From: Paenibacillus planticolens
Lineage (GTDB): Bacteria > Bacillota > Bacilli > Paenibacillales > NBRC-103111
Direction of reading: 5' to 3'
DNA length: 64,000 nt
Assembly (NCBI RefSeq): GCF_013141725.1
Contig: NZ_WHNZ01000042.1
Location: 62,001 to 126,000 of the forward strand
Shown here piece by piece: positions 43,247 through 51,867 of the stretch. Within the stretch, counting starts at the first letter, position 1. The number at the start of each line of letters is the position of its first letter. The position numbers were made by a program, and so were the translations under genes. The notes beneath the pieces were generated by a model that ran no database searches, was not told where the DNA came from, and saw only the letters and a program-made list of their open reading frames with translations.

Positions 43247-44612
43247 CAAAACCCGGATCCGGCTTACGGCGTTGAATGCGGTTGTATTTTTCATCATCAT
43301 TGCGCTCATTGGTGTAATCGTGTATTCGGAATTACGGCATCAGCTGTATGCTAAAGTCGATGAATCGCTGCAGCTGAGAATTCAACAGGATTCCCAGCTC
43401 ATGTTCGCCAAAGTGCAGCTGTTTGCCCAAAACGAGATGTCCCGTACGGACGGGAACACGAAGAAAACATTGATTCAGGTGCAGGGGATAGATCCGAGGG
43501 CTTTTTTGGTCATGTGGGATGACAAAGAGAATCCATATCCCATTCTCGCGGGGGCGCAGAATCGCAAAACGATCGATGCGTTCAAGCCGTACCGGTCGAT
43601 TCTTAAGCCGCAAACCATCCATGTGGACGGACATTCGTACCGCATCTATGCAACGAAATACGAGCAGCCGATTGCGATGAACCAGCAGATGCTGACAGAT
43701 ATCGCTCAAGTATCCCAACGTACGATTCAAACGCATGTTTCAAGCAGCCCTGCTTCGAATATCGTGTCCGTTCAAGCGATCTCCCTCATTGACTCCGAGC
43801 AAAATATGCTCAAACAGTTGCTAAAGCTGATTTTGTTCGGTATTTTCGGAGGCGGCGCGGTGACTGTTCTGGCAGGCTTGTATTTGGCCAATCAGGCGCT
43901 TCTCCCGATTAAGCGTTCATGGGACAAGCAGCAGCAGTTCGTGGCGGATGCTTCTCATGAGCTGCGCATGCCGCTGTCCATCATCCAGGCGAATACCGAG
44001 CTTGTTTTCCGTCATCCGGATCGCAGCATTCTCGATATGAGCGAACCCCTGTCGATGGTGCATGCGGAGTCGCTGCGGATGGGGAGACTGACGGCACAAC
44101 TGCTTACGCTCGCAAGGGCGGACTCCAATCAGGAGGAAATGAGCTTAAAGCCTGTACAGCTGAATGAAATCGTTCGGGAAGTAGGACGAAAGTTTGAATC
44201 GGTAGCCGAGCTGAAAGGGCAGGCGCTTGTGCTGAAGATCGAGGAGAGGCTTGAAATCTTGGGAGATGCGGAAAGGCTGCATCAGCTCTTGGTCATTCTG
44301 CTTGACAACAGCATGAAGTTTACAACGGATTCGGGCAAAATTAGGCTAATCGCTCGCAAGAGAGGCAGTCATGCCGAGATCGTCGTCGAGGATACGGGTT
44401 CGGGGATCGACAGCCATGACTTGCCGCACATTTTTGACCGGTTTTACAGGGGAGACAAAGCGCGCAGCCGCAATAGCGGAGGAGCAGGCCTCGGCCTTGC
44501 CATCGCGAAATGGATCGTAAGCGCGCACAGCGGTACGATACTCGCCGATAGCCGTTTGGGCAAGGGAACGACAATGACGCTCCATTTTCCATTGGAGCCA
44601 AGGAAATCGTAA
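43239..44612 (+). CDS. Membrane sensor histidine kinase
   Basis: 457 residues. Two membrane helices (about 10-30 and 195-217) enclose an extracellular sensor. The HisKA motif ADASHELRMPLSI holds the phospho-His. The ATPase part shows the N box (LVILLDNSMKFT), the G1 box DTGSGID, the F box FDRFYRG and the G2 box GAGLGLAIAKW. It overlaps the response regulator gene by eight bases. No clear HAMP domain is seen, so the second helix leads almost directly to HisKA. The stimulus may be linked to the secreted protein or the transporter upstream. Confidence 0.92.
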   Translation: MFNKTRIRLTALNAVVFFIIIALIGVIVYSELRHQLYAKVDESLQLRIQQDSQLMFAKVQLFAQNEMSRTDGNTKKTLIQVQGIDPRAFLVMWDDKENPYPILAGAQNRKTIDAFKPYRSILKPQTIHVDGHSYRIYATKYEQPIAMNQQMLTDIAQVSQRTIQTHVSSSPASNIVSVQAISLIDSEQNMLKQLLKLILFGIFGGGAVTVLAGLYLANQALLPIKRSWDKQQQFVADASHELRMPLSIIQANTELVFRHPDRSILDMSEPLSMVHAESLRMGRLTAQLLTLARADSNQEEMSLKPVQLNEIVREVGRKFESVAELKGQALVLKIEERLEILGDAERLHQLLVILLDNSMKFTTDSGKIRLIARKRGSHAEIVVEDTGSGIDSHDLPHIFDRFYRGDKARSRNSGGAGLGLAIAKWIVSAHSGTILADSRLGKGTTMTLHFPLEPRKS

Positions 44613-44634
44613 CTGAAGGCAAAGCGGAGAAAGG

Positions 44635-44681
44635 AGGCTGTCTCAGAGGTCTGAAAAGACGTTCTGGCACAGCTTTCTTTC
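44635..44681 (+). terminator. Probable terminator after the two-component genes
   Basis: AGGCTGTCTCAGAGGTC pairs imperfectly with GACGTTCTGGCACAGCTT and is followed by TCTTTC. It resembles the stronger hairpin at 49717-49763. Confidence 0.55.
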
Positions 44682-44686
44682 TCTAT

Positions 44687-45556
44687 CTAAGATGTCCAGT
44701 GCGGAGGGCGGCTGAGCGATAAAGGCAGCTTGGTACGAGCATCGCCCATTGCCGCATTGATTTGGAACTGCGTGAGGAAAAGGCTTCCCGTGAGATCAGC
44801 CCCACGGAGGTTGGCATCCCGCAGGTCAGCTCCGATCAGATCAGCCGATCTCAGATCGGCGTCTCTGAGATCCGCAGCGATCAAGTAAGCGCCACGCAAA
44901 TATGCGCCTTGGAGATCAGCGTTTCTGAGATTGGCTCCGATCAAATCGGCTCCGCGATCATAGCTCTTTTGACGCTTGCGGGGACCTTTCTGCTCTCGCT
45001 GAACGCCGGCTCGCACAAGCTCGCTTGTCTGCAGGAGCAGAACATTCACATTCGCGCGGTGCGCTATGATATCCAGCTCTAGGAGCGTTTCAGGACTTAA
45101 CGCTGTTAGACGATCCGTTTCATCGAGCGCTGAGCGCAGCGCTGTGTGTATCGAGCGCGACTGTTCCAGCTCCAGAGCTTCAGATAAGTACCAGAGCAAT
45201 TCATGAAGCTGACGCATGATTGGGAACACTTCAAACATTTGCTTCGCGGTATGTGGGGCTTGTACCCAATTTTGCCCGTTGTAGGTGACTTTAGCGACCT
45301 GCTGACCGGCACCAAAGCAATCGTACACGGTACATCCGCGAAAGCCGATCTCCCGCAGCTCTTGATGCACGCCGCAGCGAAAGTCGTCTCGCAAGTTATG
45401 GCAGGGGCGGCTGGCTGCCTTGTCGATCGCGAAGTCGATCGAAGCGGAGAACGGCAAAGCTACACAGCACAAGCCGAAGCAGTTTTCACAATCAGACCGC
45501 AGACGTCGATTGTTCATCTCGGGAACAAGTTCTTCGTTATCCTGTAACTCAGACAA
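44687..45556 (-). CDS. Cys-rich protein with pentapeptide-repeat C-terminus
   Basis: 289 residues. The N-terminal third has a Cys pattern (CENCFGLCC, PCHNL, FRCGVHQE, GCTVYDCFG) like the metal- or cluster-binding YkgJ type. The C-terminal part is a pentapeptide-repeat right-handed helix with more than ten A(D/N)Lxx repeats (GADLIGANLRNADLQGAYLR and on). Pentapeptide proteins often mimic DNA or bind gyrase, but the role of this fused form is not known. The start is a TTG with GGAGG seven bases upstream on the minus strand. It is convergent with the histidine kinase gene. Confidence 0.78.
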   Translation of the reverse strand: MSELQDNEELVPEMNNRRLRSDCENCFGLCCVALPFSASIDFAIDKAASRPCHNLRDDFRCGVHQELREIGFRGCTVYDCFGAGQQVAKVTYNGQNWVQAPHTAKQMFEVFPIMRQLHELLWYLSEALELEQSRSIHTALRSALDETDRLTALSPETLLELDIIAHRANVNVLLLQTSELVRAGVQREQKGPRKRQKSYDRGADLIGANLRNADLQGAYLRGAYLIAADLRDADLRSADLIGADLRDANLRGADLTGSLFLTQFQINAAMGDARTKLPLSLSRPPHWTS

Positions 45557-45767
45557 TGGAAGTCCTCCCTATGCAAGGTGTATAAAAAAGAATAGTTAGA
45601 TGTCATATAAAATATAATTTTTAGGTCTCTTTTCGTCAACGGTGCAAGATAGTTATAACTAAACTTGCGGCAAGGAACGCCTCCGTATCACCGCACCGAA
45701 TTTGGTAATACTATAATATTTACTGAATGGGAAAAAGGCAATTATTGATGGGAAACGGAGGATTGAG

Positions 45768-46376
45768 ATGCAAAAGCTGATCCGGAAAGGCAGAGGCAAC
45801 GATCTTTTTGAATTGGCATTGTATGTGCTTGCAGGGGTTTGTTTTGTATATTTTCTGATCAAAGGCATAGCGCCAAAAATGTGGCAGGCTGTCTTGATTG
45901 CAGGGGTACTGCTTTTGATTCGAATTGTGCTGAAGTTGACGAAGACGACGATGTTTGCTGCGCTGCGCTTTTGCGTGCTGCTGTTCATTTTTATCACGAT
46001 GTTTTTGGCGAACGAATTCGGGTTTTACAGTGTGATTCCTTATTTGGATAAAGTCGAGCATCTCTTTTCTGGCGTAATTTTGTGTTTTGTCGGTTTACTC
46101 ATTTATCAAAAAGCAAGTGCTAGCGAGGAAAGTTCGGTCGTTTCAAGTGTGAAAGTCGCGATATGGCTCAGTCTTTTCTTTTCCGTGGCTATGGCCGGAG
46201 TCTGGGAAATCTATGAGTTCACGACGGATCGCTGGTTCGGACTGAATTCGCAAAACGGCAGTTTAATTGACACGATGACCGATATCATTTGCGGATCGAT
46301 AGGAGCTGTGTTGACCAGCCTCTATTTGGTTGTTCAGGCAAAACGGAGGAAAATGCCTGTCATCGACAAACAGTAA
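45768..46376 (+). CDS. Polytopic membrane protein resembling YjdF (DUF2238)
   Basis: 202 residues with about six membrane helices. LDKVEHLFSGVI, WEIYEFTTDRWFG and the DTMTDIICGSIGA segment near the end are typical of the YjdF/DUF2238 group, with His, Glu and Asp residues buried in the membrane. The function of the group is not established. It begins at ATG 45768 with GGAG upstream and ends against the convergent acetyltransferase gene. Confidence 0.72.
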   Translation: MQKLIRKGRGNDLFELALYVLAGVCFVYFLIKGIAPKMWQAVLIAGVLLLIRIVLKLTKTTMFAALRFCVLLFIFITMFLANEFGFYSVIPYLDKVEHLFSGVILCFVGLLIYQKASASEESSVVSSVKVAIWLSLFFSVAMAGVWEIYEFTTDRWFGLNSQNGSLIDTMTDIICGSIGAVLTSLYLVVQAKRRKMPVIDKQ

Positions 46377-46408
46377 GGGGAGCTTGCCTAATGGCAGCTC
46401 CTCTTTGT
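46374..46408. terminator. Terminator between convergent genes
   Basis: GGGGAGCT and AGCTCCTC form a stem with a short loop followed by TTTG. It overlaps the end of the acetyltransferase gene on the other strand. Confidence 0.6.
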
Positions 46409-46906
46409 TTTCATCGGCATGACCAGAATATGCTGAAGGCCGTTTCGGCCCATTTTTGTTCGGCCATTATCTATGAATCCGCATGATAAGTAAACATGGC
46501 GTGCACAGGGGTTTTGCAAGTTTACTGCTAAGGCGATTTCTTCAACTTCGAGAAAGTGCAGTTCAACAAAATCTTTGAGTTGCCTAAGCGCGGCTTTGGC
46601 ATAGCCATTTCCCTGCTCATAATAATTGATTGAAAATGCGCGAAGAACGAGGGAATTCGCATGATCTGAATACTCAAATCTTTCTTCGCCGTCATACAGA
46701 ACGAAGAATCCGACGGGATTGCCATTCGCAACGATAACAACCGGAAAGCGGTGCTTATCCTCTAGTGCGATCTGCAGCATTTCCTTCGGCATCCCGGTAA
46801 ACTGTTTCTGCGTGTCAGGTAAATGAAACGCTTCTAGAGCGGTTTTATGTTCAGTTTGATAAAAAACAAGTTTAGTCTGTGATCGTTGATCGGTATGTTG
46901 GCTCAT
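46388..46906 (-). CDS. GNAT-family N-acetyltransferase
   Basis: About 172 residues. The acetyl-CoA-binding region is seen as FSINYYEQGNGYAKAALRQL, a variant of the Q/RxxGxG/A loop. It is followed by the typical strand ALAVNLQNPCARHVYLSCGF. The preceding VVIVANGNPVGFFVLYD is the central beta sheet. The substrate is unknown. GGAGGG lies immediately before two adjacent ATGs (46909 and 46906 on the complement); the second has the better spacing. An upstream in-frame ATG at 46951 has no ribosome site. Confidence 0.82.
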   Translation of the reverse strand: MSQHTDQRSQTKLVFYQTEHKTALEAFHLPDTQKQFTGMPKEMLQIALEDKHRFPVVIVANGNPVGFFVLYDGEERFEYSDHANSLVLRAFSINYYEQGNGYAKAALRQLKDFVELHFLEVEEIALAVNLQNPCARHVYLSCGFIDNGRTKMGRNGLQHILVMPMKTKRSCH

Positions 46907-47104
46907 CATGCCCTCCAAATTGATGCGAAATAAGTAGCATATGATACCCATTGTACTATAGCGTGGGGGAGCTTCTCCATCCCTATCGATTCACTTGTTG
47001 TCTCGCCTTCCTAAAAAATAAATTCTCCCTCTAAGCATGTTTCAGTACTTTTCACAGGAAGAGTCTGATATGCATATAACCAGTAGGTAAAAGGAGGGTG
47101 ATCG

Positions 47105-47911
47105 ATGTTAGAAAAGTACGAATTTATTCTTGCTTTGAAACTGTTGGAATTTGAAATTAGGCAAATGACCAAGTACACGAATGTTTTCCCCAGTTGTTTT
47201 GCCTTACTGAAAAATAAATTGGATTTTCTGTGCGAATTTATTAATGACGATGAAAATGTGCAGAAATGGCAATCATGGAATCAGCTTGACGAAGTGCAGG
47301 AGCATGCGCGGAATCTAAGGGAGACAGCCGTTCAAGCTCTCTGTGAATTAGAGAAATATCAATCGCGGCTTATACATAAGCATGAAAAGCAAATTAGTCA
47401 TTACATCGATCAATTATCAAATTCGGTCCAGGCTGAGTTAGCAAGCTTGCAAGTTGATCATCAATCCAAGGTACTGTTTGTCGGTTCGGGCGCTTTCCCT
47501 TTGTCCGCTTTAACGATTGCGCAGGAAACGGGGGCAGAAGTATTGGGGGTGGACATCGACAAGGAAGCCGTGCTGCTTGCCGAACAGGCAGCTGCGATGT
47601 CCGATTTCGGCAGCAAAATAGGTTTCAGTCATCAAAAGTTGAAGCAGCTGGCCTTTACCAAGGAGGCTACGCATATTATTGTAGCTTCGCTTGTTGAGAA
47701 TAAACTTGAGGTTCTTGAAGAGCTGAAGCATGCAGCGAACAGCCGGTCGAAAATCATGATGAGATACGGCAGCGGTCTGAAGTCGCTGTTTAATTACCCT
47801 TTGCCCCAAGACAAGGAGTTGTCCGAATGGACGCAAAGCCACGTGCATACATCGTCGCAGCTATATGACACTATTATTTTGGAGAGAGCGATGCAAATGA
47901 AAGGTGTTTAA
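47105..47911 (+). CDS. Nicotianamine synthase-like (CntL-like) enzyme
   Basis: 268 residues, the length of bacterial CntL. VLFVGSGAFPLSALTIAQET followed by VLGVDIDKEAV is the SAM-binding region and matches the nicotianamine synthase pattern FxGSGxxPL rather than ordinary methyltransferases. The N-terminal 100 residues are helical, as in the family. CntL transfers an aminobutyrate group from SAM to an amino acid, usually histidine, as a step in opine-type metallophore synthesis (staphylopine, bacillopaline). The usual partners, a CntM opine dehydrogenase and a CntK racemase, are not encoded in this window. GGAGGGTG precedes ATG 47105 and a terminator follows, so it is a single-gene unit. Confidence 0.72.
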   Translation: MLEKYEFILALKLLEFEIRQMTKYTNVFPSCFALLKNKLDFLCEFINDDENVQKWQSWNQLDEVQEHARNLRETAVQALCELEKYQSRLIHKHEKQISHYIDQLSNSVQAELASLQVDHQSKVLFVGSGAFPLSALTIAQETGAEVLGVDIDKEAVLLAEQAAAMSDFGSKIGFSHQKLKQLAFTKEATHIIVASLVENKLEVLEELKHAANSRSKIMMRYGSGLKSLFNYPLPQDKELSEWTQSHVHTSSQLYDTIILERAMQMKGV

Positions 47912-47918
47912 TTTCATG

Positions 47919-47950
47919 AATAGCCGCGTAAATCGCGGCTATTTTGTTTT
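47919..47950 (+). terminator. Terminator after the CntL-like gene
   Basis: AATAGCCGCG-TAAAT-CGCGGCTATT is a perfect stem-loop followed by TTGTTTT. Confidence 0.9.
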
Positions 47951-48184
47951 AAACCCATCATAATGTTGCTGATTTGTGCGAAATAAGGATAATCAGCCAA
48001 TACTTTCTCTCCGCGGTTCTTGTCGTATAGCGTATATCGTCATATAATAGAAGATAATATTTTAATCTATAGGCTTATAATTGATATGGAAAAGATGAGT
48101 GATATCTTACGCCTTGGCTTGCTGTGCGCCTAAGCGGGAGAGCCTACATCTTTTCTGCAAATTCAGGGTATAAGGATGGTAATA

Positions 48185-49702
48185 ATGGGCAACAGAGAAA
48201 CTAAGACAGACGTCATCTTAATTGGTGCCGGTATCATGAGTGCTACGCTAGGGACACTTCTGAAAGAATTGGTACCGGAATGGGAAATTAAAGTGTTTGA
48301 GAAGCTCGAAAATGCAGGCGAGGAAAGCTCTAACGAATGGAATAATGCAGGAACGGGGCATGCGGCGCTGTGCGAGCTTAACTACACGGAAGAAAAACCA
48401 GACGGATCTGTAGATATTAGTAAAGCTATCAAAATTAATGAGCAATTTCAACTTTCCATGCAGTTTTGGTCTTATCTTGTAAACAGCAAATTGATCCGTA
48501 ATCCGAAGGACTTTATCATGCCATTGCCACATATGAGTATGGTCCTAGGGGAACAAAATGTAGCGTTTTTAAAGAGACGTTTTGAAGCTCTGTCCAGCAA
48601 TCCTCTGTTTCAAGGGATGGAATTTTCCGATGATCCTGAAAAACTCATGGAATGGATCCCGCTTATTATCAAAGATCGTCAATCTAGCGAGGCTATTGCG
48701 GCAACTAAAATCGACTCAGGGACTGATGTCAACTTTGGTGCTTTAACACGCATATTGTTTGAGCACTTAAAAAGTCAACACGTCGATATTAAATATAAAC
48801 ATAGCGTTGATAATATAAACCGTGCCGGTGACGGTTCATGGGAATTGAAAGTACGCAACGACAAGGGCAACGTCGAACGCCATACGGCTAAATTCGTTTT
48901 CATTGGCGGCGGGGGAGGAAGCCTGCATTTACTGCAAAAATCCGGTATTCCTGAAGGAAAACATATTGGAGGATTCCCGGTAAGCGGAATATTCATGGTA
49001 TGTAATAACCCGGAAGTTGTCGAGCAGCATCATGCAAAAGTATACGGCAAAGCTAAGGTTGGAGCTCCGCCGATGTCAGTTCCACATCTTGACACAAGAT
49101 TTATCGACAACAAAAAATCGCTGTTATTTGGACCGTTTGCAGGCTTTTCACCAAAGTTTCTGAAAACCGGCTCCATGTTTGACTTGGTAACTTCCGTAAA
49201 ACCGGATAATCTCGTCACGATGTTGTCGGCAGGCGCCAAAAATATGTCTTTGACAAAATACCTGATCGAGCAGGTTATGTTGTCGAAAGAAAAGCGTATG
49301 GAAGAGCTGCGAGAATTTATCCCAAGTGCCAAGATCGAGGATTGGGAGCTAGTAGTAGCGGGTCAACGTGTACAAGTTATCAAAGATACGGAAGCTGGCG
49401 GCAAAGGAACACTTCAGTTCGGTACGGAAGTTATTAGTGCAGCAGATGGCTCGATTGCAGCCTTGCTTGGTGCTTCTCCAGGTGCTTCTACCGCTGTTCA
49501 CGTCATGCTGGAAGTCATTAAAAAATGCTTCCCGCAACAAATGAAAGCTTGGGAGCCGAAAATAAAAGAGATGATTCCAACTTATGGCGTGTCACTTTTG
49601 AAAAACCCAGAGCTTATCAACGAAATTCATACTTCAACAGCGCATGCGCTTGGTTTAAGCGAAAACTTGCCATTAAAGGCAGTACGAAGAACCGTATCAT
49701 AA
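48185..49702 (+). CDS. mqo: Malate:quinone oxidoreductase
   Basis: About 505 residues. The FAD-binding motif DVILIGAGIMSATLG opens the protein. SSNEWNNAGTGHAALCELNY, KIDSGTDVNFGAL and FGPFAGFSPKFL are highly characteristic of Mqo, and the C-terminal end holds GASPGASTAVHVML. The enzyme oxidises malate to oxaloacetate at the inner face of the membrane and passes electrons to quinone, an NAD-independent TCA step. ATG 48185 is eight bases after AAGGA; ATG 48176 overlaps that site. It is preceded by 270 bp with a TATAAT near 48040 and followed by a terminator. Confidence 0.94.
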   Translation: MGNRETKTDVILIGAGIMSATLGTLLKELVPEWEIKVFEKLENAGEESSNEWNNAGTGHAALCELNYTEEKPDGSVDISKAIKINEQFQLSMQFWSYLVNSKLIRNPKDFIMPLPHMSMVLGEQNVAFLKRRFEALSSNPLFQGMEFSDDPEKLMEWIPLIIKDRQSSEAIAATKIDSGTDVNFGALTRILFEHLKSQHVDIKYKHSVDNINRAGDGSWELKVRNDKGNVERHTAKFVFIGGGGGSLHLLQKSGIPEGKHIGGFPVSGIFMVCNNPEVVEQHHAKVYGKAKVGAPPMSVPHLDTRFIDNKKSLLFGPFAGFSPKFLKTGSMFDLVTSVKPDNLVTMLSAGAKNMSLTKYLIEQVMLSKEKRMEELREFIPSAKIEDWELVVAGQRVQVIKDTEAGGKGTLQFGTEVISAADGSIAALLGASPGASTAVHVMLEVIKKCFPQQMKAWEPKIKEMIPTYGVSLLKNPELINEIHTSTAHALGLSENLPLKAVRRTVS

Positions 49703-49716
49703 TCTGTACAAAATAT

Positions 49717-49763
49717 GAGGCTGTCTCAAAAAGTCTGAAACGACTTTGAGACGGCCTTTTTAA
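49717..49763 (+). terminator. Terminator after mqo
   Basis: AGGCTGTCTCAAAAAGTC and GACTTTGAGACGGCCT form an 18-base imperfect stem followed by TTTT. Confidence 0.88.
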
Positions 49764-49848
49764 TATAGCCATTCTCTCCGTGTCATCTATCTGAGTTTTT
49801 ATGGTAAGTTTTAGATGAAAAAAAGCATGGATGAAAGGAGCTGACAGA

Positions 49849-51324
49849 ATGAGTTTCGATATACATGAATGGATACTAGAAGCTGATATTGCGAGTATGC
49901 AAAATGCGTTGGAAGCGGAGCTTTTTACCTCGGAGGATTTAGTTAAGGTTTATTTAGAGCGTATTCATAAATATGACGGTAAAATCAATTCAATCTTGGA
50001 AGTAAATCCAGATGCTTTATTTATAGCAAGAGCTCTGGATAAGGAACGTAAAGAAACAGGGAGCCGCGGAATGCTCCACGGCATTCCTATCCTATTGAAA
50101 GATAACATAGACACACATGATAATATGCATACAAGTGCAGGATCAGTGGCATTAGCCGAATCTTTTGCGGCCAGGGATTCGCATGTCGCTTCACAGCTGC
50201 GAGCTGCCGGAGCCATACTGCTTGGAAAAACGAATATGACGGAATGGTCTAACTTCATGTCCAGTCAAATGCCGGCAGGTTACAGCTCACGAGGCGGTCT
50301 AGTTCTTAATCCTTATGGAGCCGGTGAAATGTTCGTTAGCGGTTCAAGTTCCGGCTCAGCGGCTGCAATCGCAGTGAATTTGGGGGCTGCCGCCATCGGA
50401 ACGGAAACGGCGGGTTCAATCGTTGGCCCCGCGAGTCAAAATTTCCTCGTAGGCATCAAGCCCACTGTCGGATTAGTGAGCAGGGCTGGGATTATTCCGA
50501 TTTCCGTTAGTCAGGATACGCCAGGACCTATCGCCAGAACAGTTAAGGACGCAGCTATCCTTTTAGGCGCATTAGCCGGGGTTGACGACAGAGACGAGGC
50601 AACACTGTCCAGCATGAATTGCCACTTTAAAGACTATACGCCTTTCTTGGATGCAACCTTTTTACGACATGCTAGAATCGGCATTCCAAGACATTACTAT
50701 GAGCATTTAGATCCTGAAAGAAAGGTGATCATGGAAGCGGCGATTACGACTTTGAAAAATGAAGGTGTCACGGTTGTAGATCATATTACTATTCACATTG
50801 AACAAAACAGTTGGAATAATGACGTCATTTGCTATGAGTTTAAGAAGGGGCTTGATCAATACTTATCGCAATTAGATCACTCAGTTCCGGTTCACTCTTT
50901 GAAGGATTTAATTGCCTATAATTACAGTCATTCGGAACTTGCTTTGCAATACGGGCAAGATACATTGATCAGGTCGGATGAAATAATGATGACAGAACTT
51001 GCTTACTTGCAAAAGAAACAAGCGTACAGCGAGTTATCTTTAAAACAAGGGATAGATTATGTGATAGATAATTATCAACTAGATGCCTTATTATTACCGG
51101 GAGATGTAGACGGCATGTACATAGCCGCACGTTTGGGATATCCATTGGTATGTGTACCGGCAGGATACTCCTTTACTGGAGTAATCGATGCGGATGGAGA
51201 TCACACGAAGGGACCTTTCGGTGTTGTCTTTTCCGGGAAAGCTTTTTCTGAGCCTACGCTGATTAAAATAGCTTACGGATTTGAACAAGCGACGAAACAT
51301 CGTTTTCCGCCTCAACTAGATTAA
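49849..51324 (+). CDS. Amidase-signature family enzyme
   Basis: 491 residues. The Ser-Ser-Lys catalytic triad region is clear: GIPILLKDNIDT (Lys), VSGSSSGSAAAIA (cis Ser) and GTETAGSIVGPAS (nucleophile Ser). It belongs to the GatA/AmiE amidase-signature family, which cuts amide bonds of small molecules or Gln; without GatB and GatC neighbours it is a stand-alone amidase. The start is ATG 49849, eight bases after AAAGGAG, and it is followed by a terminator. The substrate is not indicated. Confidence 0.9.
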   Translation: MSFDIHEWILEADIASMQNALEAELFTSEDLVKVYLERIHKYDGKINSILEVNPDALFIARALDKERKETGSRGMLHGIPILLKDNIDTHDNMHTSAGSVALAESFAARDSHVASQLRAAGAILLGKTNMTEWSNFMSSQMPAGYSSRGGLVLNPYGAGEMFVSGSSSGSAAAIAVNLGAAAIGTETAGSIVGPASQNFLVGIKPTVGLVSRAGIIPISVSQDTPGPIARTVKDAAILLGALAGVDDRDEATLSSMNCHFKDYTPFLDATFLRHARIGIPRHYYEHLDPERKVIMEAAITTLKNEGVTVVDHITIHIEQNSWNNDVICYEFKKGLDQYLSQLDHSVPVHSLKDLIAYNYSHSELALQYGQDTLIRSDEIMMTELAYLQKKQAYSELSLKQGIDYVIDNYQLDALLLPGDVDGMYIAARLGYPLVCVPAGYSFTGVIDADGDHTKGPFGVVFSGKAFSEPTLIKIAYGFEQATKHRFPPQLD

Positions 51325-51338
51325 GCATTCCTATATTA

Positions 51339-51370
51339 AAGGCTGCCGCAATAATCGGCAGTCTTTTTTA
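51339..51370 (+). terminator. Terminator after the amidase gene
   Basis: AAGGCTGCCG-CAATAAT-CGGCAGTCTT stem followed by TTTT. Confidence 0.88.
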
Positions 51371-51401
51371 ACTATATTTGCGAATAATGACCAAAACTAT
51401 A

Positions 51402-51450
51402 TTGACACACGATATATCATGCGATACTATATCAACATACGATATATCGT
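51402..51450 (+). promoter_or_regulatory. Promoter with repeated palindromic operator ahead of padR
   Basis: TTGACA at 51402-51407 and TACTAT at 51425-51430 are separated by 17 bases. The palindrome ACGATATATCGT lies at 51439-51450, and a near copy ACGATATATCAT sits inside the promoter spacer at 51409-51420. This is the arrangement of an autorepressed operator, most likely bound by the PadR protein encoded downstream. Confidence 0.75.
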
Positions 51451-51504
51451 AGGTCTATATAATTAATGACGGTATAGAGAGCTCGATTGAAATGAGGAGG
51501 AACC

Positions 51505-51867
51505 ATGACGGAGTTATCTAAAGATTTACTGCCCTTGACGGAGGCGTTTTACTACATTCTAGTGACTCTGTATCCCCGTGCTGCGCATGGTTATGCCATG
51601 ATGCAGGATGTAGAAAAAATGAGCGCAGGCCGGGTTCGCATCGGGGCAGGCACCTTATATACCGCTTTAAACACGCTCTTGAAAAAAGGGCTTATCGAAA
51701 ACGTGCCTGAGACCGATATTGGCGCGGATTCGCGACGCAAGCTGTATGGTATAACGGAGTTGGGCAAAAGCGTTTTAAAAGCCGAAATGGAACGTATGGA
51801 AGAGTTGCTGCTGAATGCGAGATCAATCATCGCGAATGTTCAGAAGGAGAGGGAGAGCGGAATATGA
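51505..51867 (+). CDS. PadR-family transcriptional regulator
   Basis: 120 residues. The winged helix is seen in FYYILVTLYPRAAHGYAMMQ, then RVRIGAGTLYTALNTLLKKG and RRKLYGITELGKSVL, with a C-terminal helix. It probably represses its own promoter, where two operator copies are visible. The stop overlaps the start of the DUF2812 gene by four bases, the common PadR-DUF2812 pair. AGGAGG precedes ATG 51505. Confidence 0.92.
   Translation: MTELSKDLLPLTEAFYYILVTLYPRAAHGYAMMQDVEKMSAGRVRIGAGTLYTALNTLLKKGLIENVPETDIGADSRRKLYGITELGKSVLKAEMERMEELLLNARSIIANVQKERESGI

Noticed and set aside
44762..45547. Plus-strand open frames opposite the pentapeptide gene
   Set aside because: Their regular composition simply mirrors the pentapeptide repeats on the other strand.
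49717..49763. End of an IS element (GGCTGTCTCAAAAAGTC)
   Set aside because: The complementary arm lies only a few bases away and is followed by T residues, so it is a terminator.
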